From contig NC_085141.1 of assembly GCF_024139115.2 (NCBI RefSeq), positions 400,355,591-400,419,590 on the forward strand: a stretch of DNA of 64,000 nucleotides. Direction: 5' to 3'. The number at the start of each line of letters is the position of its first letter. The stretch's first letter is position 1. The translations under genes were made by a program, and so were the position numbers. Positions 44,281-52,654 of the stretch are shown here, in pieces. The notes beneath the pieces were generated by a model. That model was not told the DNA's origin, did no database searches, and worked only from the letters and a program-made list of their open reading frames with translations. The DNA is from Armigeres subalbatus. Taxonomy: Eukaryota > Arthropoda > Insecta > Diptera > Culicidae.

Positions 44281-44438
44281 TCTCGCTTAACTTTTCAAAA
44301 GGTCCTAAGTAACATTTTTTTTCATGAATTAATTTGAGTACCGCAATCAACAGACTAATATCAAAGCTTTTAATTGCACTAGTCAATTTAATTCTTGAAA
44401 AAAATGTTACTTAGGTCCTTTTGAAAAGTTATGCGAGA
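44281..44438. mobile_element. MITE, TCTCGC ends, 158 bp
   Basis: TCTCGCTTAACTTTTCAAAA at the left and the inverse TTTTGAAAAGTTATGCGAGA at the right. Arms extend through CCTAAGTAACATTTTTTT. AATGAA on both sides may be the duplication. It sits directly behind the RTE tail. Confidence 0.85.
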
Positions 44439-45552
44439 AATGAACATTCAGGTGATAATATCGTTTAAATTTATGCTCTTTTTGGCATTCCCTTTATGTG
44501 CATTACTTTCGTTTAAATTTCAACAACTTTTTCTATCTGTGTAAGGAGCAAGGGAAAGAGAAACTGTCCAGAAGACGGTTGGCCAGGCGGGCTCAAGAGG
44601 CGGACGCTGTCGCCGTCGAAGGGGCAGACGCTACTCTACAAGGAGAAGGGTGGAGTACCGTAGTAGGTCAGAAGGAGAAGAGAAAGAAACAGCTGAAGCG
44701 AAAAGAGGCAAGGAAAATGGAACAGAACGGAAAAGAAAAGCCTCCCCCTCGTAAGAAGAAGCCGGAAGGGGAAGCTGTACTAGTCAAGGCTAACGACGCT
44801 ACGACGTATGCAGCGCTTCTAAATAAAAGTCAGAGAAGATCCTGAGTTGAGTGACTTGGGCGATAACGTGATAAGGACCAGGCGCACACAGGCCGAAGTG
44901 ATGCTCTTCCAGTTGAAGAAGGACCCTGCGGTTCATAGCTCGATTATGCAGGAGCGCATTGCAAAATCGTTGGGCTCACAGGTGGAAGTCAAAGCCTTAA
45001 CTCCAGAGATGGTGATTTTGTGCAGAGACCTAGAAAGGATCACGTCGGAAAAGAAGCTGCGGGGTGCACAACAGGTGCAGTGCAATCTAGGTGAGGTGCA
45101 AATGTCGATCCGGATTAGGAAGGCGTACGGAGGCACACAGACAGCGATGATTAGTCTGCCAGTAACCGCTGCTCATAAGGCACTGCACTATGGTCCAGGA
45201 TACAGATTTACGCGGAAAGATGCATTTTACGCCAAAACTATATTTTTTAGAAAAACCTGTTGTTCTACAAAATTGTTTGAAATAGTAAGGAGGCCATCAT
45301 TATGGTGCTACCAGAAAATAGGGTGGCCCATCATATAAATAAATTGAAAGTATTTTTTTAATTTTAATAAAGAATATGAATTGCTCTTTCAAATGCCGTG
45401 AAAACATATTTTTTGGTCTCCCCTAACCGGAGATATCAACTTATGAAAAAAATGAAATTTTAACAGAAAAACGATTATAACTTTTGATCGGAAAGAGATA
45501 TTGAGCATATTTATTTTTTATTGAGCACAATTGCATTTTCTTGAGCTCTAAA

Positions 45553-47751
45553 TAAGGGTATGCGATAACACACTTTTTCTTAATGAAACGAAACGAAATT
45601 TAAAATTTTATGTAAATTGTTTCGAAACGATACGAAATCAAGGTCCATTTAATTCGAAATTTTACGAAACGAAACGAAATTTAATTTATTTCCGCGGAAT
45701 TTTTATTGTATTGGTTCTCATGATGCACGCAATTTTGATTTCATTTAGTCGAAGTCAAATAACTGCTTTGCGACCAACAGAGTTACAGTAACAGAAGAAG
45801 CAGCCTGTGATAAATTGCCGATATCCCGTTTATATAATGTAATACCCCATCATTTGTGCCGCTTTCAAAGGAATTCATCATGGAGTGTGTTCTCCCAGAT
45901 CTTAAAATTGTTATCAGTTCAGTTTTATTTATCAGTGAGTATATAAAAATCGCGCATTTGCCTGACGTATACGCAGATAGAGAGTTGTTAAAAGCATCCA
46001 TTTGGTCACTAGAATAATCCTATGCATCTTTCAAAAATGCACAAAGATATGTATTTCAGATTGTATTTCAGAAATGTGATCGCAAAGTTTTTAAGCGGCA
46101 GTTTGCCGGATATGAAGAAATAATTTGCCGGCTAAAAATCTCGATAATAAAGACAAAAAAAAAGAAATAATTTTTCCTTTCTCATACAAAAAGTTGCACC
46201 AGTAGACTATCATTCGCTTTCATTTCGACCTTTTCATAGGAGGCTCGGAAACTCACAGTCTCATATGCATTCAGCTCGACGAACTGCTATTAGAAGACGA
46301 AAAATAGTTTGACACTCATTGTTACAAGAGGCCGAGGAATGCTCTGCATCTCCGTGAGCATCATGGGAATGAAATCGTAGGTTAGTTGAAAAGATAATTG
46401 TGAAGCAGTGAAGCAGCCTTGGTAAGTCACTCAATATTTATTGCAAACGATGTTATTTTGGAAATTCGAATACGAAACCCGTGTTTCGAATCAATCCAAC
46501 GCAAAATCAATGTGTTTCGTTTAATAAGCTCCTACAACACGATCGATTCTGCACTAAATAATTTTGTGCTTTTCGAACCAGACATTATTCTTCTCACTTC
46601 GTGTTCTCCCGCACTAGCTGGCGGGACCAGCATCAATACGATCAATCGCAAACTGATTAAATAAATTTTTGCTCTGCGAAGCAGAATTGTTTTAGCTCGC
46701 CTTTTCCCAGACTAGCTACAGGAGCGTGACTAGCAACAACACGATCGATATTGTGCAAATAGTCAAACAATATCACACAATTTAAATTTAAATTTTGGGG
46801 CTGTTTGTATATTTCGATAATTTGCCGAATATTGACTGTTGTATGGAATATCTTCAAACCTCTGAACTTTTTATTCTTACTTTTAGGTCAGATTCAATTT
46901 GTTGTTTGTGCAAACAAGGAGTGGTGGGGTGGCATCTCGACTCGAAACGAGCAAACCATGAAAACTGTCATATGAAAGAGCTGTCGAAAGGAGATGCGGA
47001 TAGAATAGGATAGAATAGTTAAAGATAATTTTCGTTTCAGTTAAACATTTCTATCAAAACGCTGAAGACGTTTTATAAAAGAAAACTAAATATTGTGCAT
47101 TTAGACCAAAACTGTTTGCATGATGCTGATGAACTGGCAGCAAGGCCCACTTCCGACGAGATTCACACGGAAAAATAAAATAAATATGCAGCACTGCACG
47201 GTGTTATCTGTCACGAGCTTGTTTTGTCGCTGACAACTTCGCTGGCACCAACTTGAAGTTCGGAATTCGATTTCCGCACTCCTGAACGCTCTTACGACAA
47301 TGTGTTGGTTTTAAATTCAAATTTTGTTCTGACGTTCATGATGTCGGAAGAAAGTTCGGAAGTAAAACGTCGGAAGTCGGAATACAATTTAGTGCTGCCG
47401 ACACACGTATTTGTCTACTCAGAATGAGAATGGAATGGCTAGTACGCATTCATAGAAAAAAATGTATAACATTAAGTTTTGAAAACAGCTTTATGATTTT
47501 TTTCAGCGACGCAGCCAAAATTTTTGATAATACACGAACGTACGAGGCAGTATGGTTTAAGTTTAAATTTATTTTGAAATTCCGTTAAATTTCGTTAGAA
47601 GCTAGTTTTTTCTAGCGAGATTTTTGTAATATTCCGAAACTAATCGAAATCAAGAAATCAGATATCGCCATGCTCAAATTCCGCGAAATTCCGCGGAATT
47701 TCGTTTCAAACCACCTGAAACGAAATTTGTCGAAATACCGCATATGCTTAT
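45553..47751. mobile_element. Nested DNA element with GAAACGAAATT iterons
   Basis: Ends TAAGGGTATGCG and, inverted, ATAAGCATATGCG. TCTAAA flanks both sides (45,547-45,552 and 47,752-47,757). The uninterrupted site GAGCTAAAA is visible near 11,807 in the second backbone copy. AACGAAACGAAATTT phrases crowd both ends. A 2.2-kb interior has no convincing gene; the frame at 46,795-47,013 has CCLCKQ and HENCHMK, which could be a decayed zinc finger, but this is weak. Confidence 0.65.
46290..46395 (-). mobile_element. Inverse fragment of the TAAGC-tailed retroposon
   Basis: The inverse strand reads GGAGATGCAGAGCATTCCTC and CTCTTGTAACAATGAGTG, matching 29,092-29,145. Both ends are lost. Confidence 0.65.
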
Positions 47752-48416
47752 TCTAAAAGTCACCCAAAGACGACATTTTCGAGAAATCTAAAACAAAAAA
47801 AGTAGACCAAAAATATTGTTTTTAGGTACACCCTTATCCAATGAGGTAAAATTGCTCTAAATCAGCCAACTTAAAAAGTAGACAGTAGCTACAGAAAAAG
47901 CTTTTTTAGCAAAATTTATTGGAATAAGCTGCGCTACAATTTTGTAGAACATAACAAGTCGGCTCCACCCCAGTACCCCGAATGCCATTACCCCGAAGGC
48001 CACTACCCCGAATGGGACAGTACCCCGAAAGTCATTACCCCGAATGGGACACTACCCCGAAATCCATTACCCCGAAAGGCCATTACCCCGAATACATTCC
48101 GAATCTGTAGTTTTTCCAGCATTATTTTTAACACCCACAGATACACAGATGAATCGTAAAATCACAATCTTTGAAAATAATAAAAGTATATACACTATGG
48201 GTCACTTTGCAACAATAATTAGTAACTGCATTTTGCACATTCGTTAAATGGAAACGACTCATATTGGTGTGTGAATCATGATTGTGGGGCCAGTGTACTA
48301 CTTAGAGTTACTTAGAGAAAGGCAATAATGGTTCTATTTAACCAACATTTTTTTTTGTCTAATTGACTTTAACTATCATTCTACGCCATCATTATCTGGG
48401 AAAATGTTATTCTATG

Positions 48417-49430
48417 AAATGGAGTAAGTGAGGAGATAATGCCTTCTTTCAATTAACATAAGGCGAACAGTGAAAATAATGCCTTCTTTAAATGAACGCG
48501 TTTGCCTGATATACAGCAGAAAAAAAGAGATTTGGCTGCTTAAAATGAACGTGTTTGCTCATTTTGAGATGAACAGAGAAGATGATGCCTTCTTTAAATA
48601 AATGTATTTGCTCGGTATAAGGCGAACAAAGGAAATAAGGTGTTCTTTTAATGAACGCATTTGCTCAGTTGAAGTAGGACAGAGTTGATAATGCATTATT
48701 TCAACTAATGCGTTTGTCCGCTTTAAGGCGATCAGAGTTGATGATGCCTTCTTTGGATAAACGCATTTACCCGGGATAAGGCGAACAGAGGAGATAATGC
48801 CTTCTATAAATTAACGCATTTGCGTAATACGATGCGAACATAGGAGATAAAGCCTTCGTTTAATGAACGCGTTTACCCGGTTTAAGGCGAACATAGCTGA
48901 TAATGCCTTTTTTAATGTACGCATCTCCCCGGGATAAGGTGAACAGAGTAGATGAGTAGATGATTCTTTTAATGAATGCAATTGCCCGGTTCTTTAAATG
49001 AATGTATTTGGCCGGTATAAGGCGAACCGAGTTGAAAACGCATTCTTTAAAAGGAACGCATTTGCTCGGTATATGGTAAAGAGAGTAGATGATGCCTTCT
49101 TTAAATGAATGCATTTGCCTGCCGAGCCGAGCTGATAACATCTTCTTTAAATTAAAGAATTTGTCCGCAAACATAGGAGATGCTACCTTCTTTAAATAAA
49201 CGCGTTAGCCCGATTTAAGGGGAACAGAGTTGATAATGCTTTCTTTTAATTGGCGAATTTTCACAGTATAAGGCGAACAGTGGAAATATTGCCTGCTTTA
49301 AGTGAACGCGATTTCCCGGTATAAAGCGTTTACTCGATATGATGCCTTCTTTAAATGAACGTGTTTGCCCGTTATGAAACAGGAAGAAGATAATTCCTTC
49401 TTAAAATGAACGCGTTCGCCAGGTTCAACG
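48417..49430. repeat. Minisatellite of 50-60 bp units, about 17 copies
   Basis: Units follow the pattern GATAATGCCTTCTTTAAATG, then AACGCGTTTGCCCGGTATAA, then GGCGAACAGAG. They are variable in length and identity, so the array is old. Frames crossing it (for example 48,860-49,174 minus) are repeat translations. Confidence 0.85.
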
Positions 49431-49639
49431 CTATTCGGTTTCTTCGTTCCGCATGCTTACCACGAAGATTGTCGCGCAACCAAAAGTCATGATGATTTCC
49501 GTAGTCACTTCTTCACATAAATGATTGCACGTCACTATGGACAGATTAGATCAAACCAGAATGGCTTCTCAAATAAACAAATAGTAGGTATCAAAAACCC
49601 TTTTATATGTTAACTCAAATTCATTATTAAAAAGGTTTC

Positions 49640-49960
49640 AAAAAACTTTCCGAGTGGCAGCTGCCGCATGAAGAACTATAGAATGAAGTCTTCGTGCTTT
49701 GGTGTCGTCATGACGATTTGGTATAAAGTTTCTGCGCGAGCGTGGTTCAGAGGTGAGGACTTAAGTCGAGGCTTCATTCGCACGATGTCAAGGCTTATGT
49801 CCAATCACTATTCACTAAACGCACATCTCTACAGAATAAACCTTGTCGATAGCAACTTATGTAGGTGTGGAGCCGGCTACGATGACATCACACAGTTTGG
49901 TATTGCTCGGAAAACGACGCCTCCAGAGAACAACTATTGGATGCCCTTGTGGCCCGAGGT
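49640..49960 (+). pseudogene. LINE C-terminal domain fragment (clade uncertain)
   Basis: Reads LSEWQLPHEEL near the start, then SRGFIRTMSRLMSNHYSLNA and LYRINLVDSNLCRCGAGYDD. This matches the C-terminal, RNase H-adjacent tail of I/LOA-type LINEs with its CxC cysteine pair. Only about 100 codons remain, in two frames. Confidence 0.55.
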
Positions 49961-50499
49961 AAATAACCGCTTTTTATTTACGGTACTATAAAAATCCTCG
50001 TGAAAAATATGTAATTTGCTCGACTGAAGTTGCTTTCCTGTTGAATAATTTGTAAAACAAGTATTTATTATTCACATGAATTCTAAATAAACTTCTTTTG
50101 ATTTACGCTTTTTAAAGAAATAAACTATAAACTTGAAATCATGACTGATTCGGGGTACTGGCTTATTCGGGGTAGTATCCCATTCGGGGTGATGGCATTC
50201 GGGGTAGTGACACATTATGGGTAATGGCGTTCGGGGTAGTGGCCTTCGGGGTAACAGCATTATGGGTAATGGAATTATGGGTAGTGTCGTAGAGTCAACA
50301 AGTCAGTATTCCGAGAAATAAAAAAAAATATTTTCGATTTTTTTTATATGATGGGCTATCCTATTTTTTAATAGCACCATAATGATGGCTTTACTATTAC
50401 TAACACTTTAGTAGAATAACGGTTTTTTTCTAAAAACTAAAGTTTTGGCGTAAATTGCATCTTTTCGCCTAAAACTGTATCCTGGACCATAGTGCACTG

Positions 50500-50994
50500 G
50501 ATGAAAGCAAACTGACGGTTGGATGGTCGAAATGCCCATTGAAAGCCGCCCCAGAAATGAGCAAATCTGCGGAGAGATGCTTCAAGTGTTTGGGCTTTGG
50601 ACACCGGGCAAGAGCTTGTAAAGGCCCAGACAGATCGAACATGTGCTGGAAAGAAACTGCACGCAAAGACCGAAGTATATGCTTTGCACTTCGGAGGACG
50701 GAAATGACCATCAGACGGGTGGCTACAAATGCCCAGCCTACAAGAGGGCAATCGCAGGTCAGCAGTTGTCAGCAGATTAATCTGAATCATTGTGAAACCG
50801 CACAGCAACAGTTATGGCAGTTTACAGCAGAAACAATGTGCGATGTCGCGATAATTGCAGAGCCGTATCGAGTTTCCCCTGATAATGGCAACTGGATGAT
50901 AGATAGAACGAGTTGGCTGCGATACAAGTTATGGGCAAATTCCCTATCCAAGAAGTGGTGACTTCGTGATTGCTAAAATCAACGGCCTCTTCAT
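50500..50994 (+). pseudogene. R1-like ORF1 zinc-knuckle region and start of ORF2
   Basis: LDESKLTVGWSKCPLKAAPE leads to CFKCLGFGHRARAC, a complete CCHC knuckle (C-x2-C-x4-H-x4-C). A second knuckle is frameshifted (NMCWKETARKD). ORF2 then begins with QINLNHCETAQQQLWQ and CDVAIIAEPYRVSP, the R1-type endonuclease start with its catalytic Glu. At 50,994 the frame is cut by the Juan-like LINE. Confidence 0.75.
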
Positions 50995-51257
50995 GACCGC
51001 ATCGTGCTTTCGTGCTGTGCGGTTCTCTCTCTTTGCGGAAGGAAGTTTCTAATACTACCCGAAGCTATTTTAATTTCAACAGTGCTTCTCAGCGCTATTT
51101 GTACCCACTGATCCCGTTACAATCTTTGCAAGGACCCGTGCCTTCGTTTTACGTTGGACCCGTTTGCGGAAGTAAAATTCCGACAAGCGGTGGTAATCCT
51201 GCAGGGACACTGTTCTGGGAAAAAACCTCTTAGAAGGTCACGTCTCCACGCTCAGCA

Positions 51258-52654
51258 ATGAGTATTAATAAAAACAAGAGAAAGGGAGAGTCTCTGAATT
51301 CTCCACTTCCTTCTAAGAAACAAGGATTCAAGACCGTCCTACCAAAGCGCGGAAAAAATAGAAGGAAGCTGGAGAATTCAGATATTCCTTCAAACTCTAA
51401 TGTCGGAAATAAATTTCTTCTATCGAACTGAGCAATCAGTTCGATTTGATTAATGATGATATTGAGCAAATCGAATCTAGCCCAGGTGATTCGATTCATG
51501 CGAAAAAGCAAAGGATTCCGCCGATTGTGGTATCTGTTGCCGAGTTTTCTGGCTTCAGGAATGAGATTTTGAGTAACCTTCAGGGGATCAAGGTTTCATT
51601 TCAGATTGCTAGGAAAGGTGACTGCCGTGTTTTGCCGGGATCCTTTGACGATCGCAAACGTCTTCTTCAGTATTTAACTGAGAAGCGCCATAAATTCTTC
51701 ACATACGACGACAAAACTGAGCGATTGTTCAAAGTCGTCTTGAAAGGTCTCCCCAGTGATGACAAATCACTGGATGAGATTAAAATTGAAATTTCTCAAT
51801 TACTTGGATTTTCACCAGTCCATGTAATTAAAATGAAAAAGAAATCCCATTCTGGTACTTCCCAGAGGGCATTTCTCAAGAATTTTATTTAGTTCATTTT
51901 AACAAAAGTGAACTAAATAATATGAAAAGGTTGGAAAAAGCCTGTTTTATGTCTCATGTCCGTGTTACATGGGGACATTTCCCCAGGCCTGGGGGGAAAT
52001 TTCAAAACCCCACCCAGTGCCTTATGTGCCGAAAGGGGGGTCATGGGACCAAACATTGTTACATGGATGGCAAATGCATGATTGGTGGTGGAACCGCTCA
52101 CGCCAAGGACGCATGTCCTGTTAGAGAAGATTCCAATAAATTTAAATGTGCTAATTGTGGGGCAATCATAAATCCAATTTCTGGGAATGCCCTTCACGCA
52201 AAAAGTTTTGAATTCCCGTGCAAAATTGATGACGGGAAATTCCAATCGGATCCCAGATTCGACGGGTAGAAATTTCTCAAACGCTCAAATTTCGAAACCG
52301 GTTACCGGTCGAGCAATTCATACCCACCACAATTCACAAACAAATTTTGCCGCTCGTCAACGGGTAGCAAGCACTTCAGTAAATTCCAATTTTTCCAATG
52401 TACCTACGTATGCAAACATCGCTGCTGGTAGACAAAATTTCTCTTCTCAAAATGAGGTTTATACCCATGTCCCAACGGAAAATAACGGTCATGTTGCCGA
52501 TTCAGGTAGCATGACTGCTTCCGATTTTGATTTTTTAACTGAACAATTGCATCACATGATTGATGCAATGTTCAAAGCAAATACCATTCCTGAAGCTGTT
52601 CAGGTTGGTATAAAGTACACACAAAAAATTGTTATCGGACTCCGTTTCAATTGA
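51258..52654 (+). pseudogene. Juan-like LINE ORF1 (gag-like), multiple frameshifts
   Basis: The ATG at 51,258 begins MSINKNKRKGESLNSP. The frame ends at a TGA near 51,431 and resumes as QFDLINDDIEQIESSPG. VSFQIARKGDCRVLPGSFDD and LFKVVLKGLPSDDKSLDEI form the RNA-binding-like middle domain. Another frameshift lies near 51,865. The knuckle CLMCRKGGHGTKHC is intact. The second knuckle has lost a Cys (CMIGG) and the third is frameshifted near 52,165 and 52,205. The last frame ends QKIVIGLRFN at 52,654. At least four indels make ORF1 non-functional. Confidence 0.8.

Larger units (their letters stand above)
44020..44542. mobile_element. ACACAGAAAA MITE, copy 2, with nested elements
   Basis: Ends ACACAGAAAAAAATAATG and the inverse CTTTTTCTATCTGTGT. 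Homologous to 33,767. It carries an RTE 3' fragment (44,204-44,280) and another MITE (44,281-44,438). It interrupts ORF1 of the R1-like LINE. Confidence 0.7.
43598..45185 (+). pseudogene. R1-like ORF1 (gag-like) N-terminal and middle parts
   Basis: KPKIVAAKRLVEELHNFVDG and HKKIKDIVHRIRKALR (43,640-43,780) form the helical N-terminus. After two insertions a lysine/arginine-rich region follows (44,543-44,845), with QKEKRKKQLKRKEARKMEQ and EAVLVKANDATTYAALL. Then comes LGDNVIRTRRTQAEVMLFQL through AYGGTQTAMISLPVTAAHKA. The reading is cut at 45,185 by the Transib-like element and continues at 50,500. Frames shift near 44,845. Confidence 0.7.
47961..50296. mobile_element. Nested element with ATTACCCCGAA iteron ends and 8-bp duplication
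   Basis: AACAAGTC occurs at 47,953-47,960 and 50,297-50,304. The empty site is seen near 11,610, where the second backbone copy runs straight through (ATGACATG-like sequence, inverse). The left 150 bp contains about eight ATTACCCCGAA-type iterons, and the right 150 bp contains the inverse TTCGGGGTAAT-type iterons. The interior has a minisatellite (48,417-49,430) and a LINE C-terminal fragment (49,640-49,960). No transposase. Superfamily unknown. Confidence 0.75.
45186..50494. mobile_element. Transib-like non-autonomous element, enlarged by two nested elements
   Basis: Ends CACTATGGTCCAGGATACAG and, inverted at 50,494, CACTATGGTCCAGGATACAG. The arms stay similar for about 155 bp. CACTG at 45,181-45,185 and 50,495-50,499 is a 5-bp duplication. 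Removing the element and one copy joins AAHKAL to DESKLTVGWSKCP in the R1-like ORF1. CACWATGG termini and 5-bp duplications are the hallmark of Transib. Without the nested elements (45,553-47,751 and 47,961-50,296) the backbone is about 770 bp, non-coding, and matches 11,414-11,990. Confidence 0.75.

Noticed and set aside
43598..45338. Host gene encoding a lysine-rich protein
   Set aside because: The pieces read in order as R1-like ORF1 and continue into a CCHC knuckle at 50,578 and an endonuclease start.
46795..47013. Zinc-finger (BED-type) transposase fragment
   Set aside because: Only a loose C/H pattern in a 72-codon frame; spacing does not fit and no further transposase motifs follow.
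48417..49430. CRISPR-like array
   Set aside because: Units are degenerate and variable, with no conserved repeat alternating with unique spacers, and the surrounding DNA is eukaryotic. It is a minisatellite.
45186..50494. CACTA/EnSpm assignment from the CACTA start
   Set aside because: Frame restoration requires a 5-bp duplication, whereas CACTA elements make 2-3 bp; Transib fits both the end sequence and the length.
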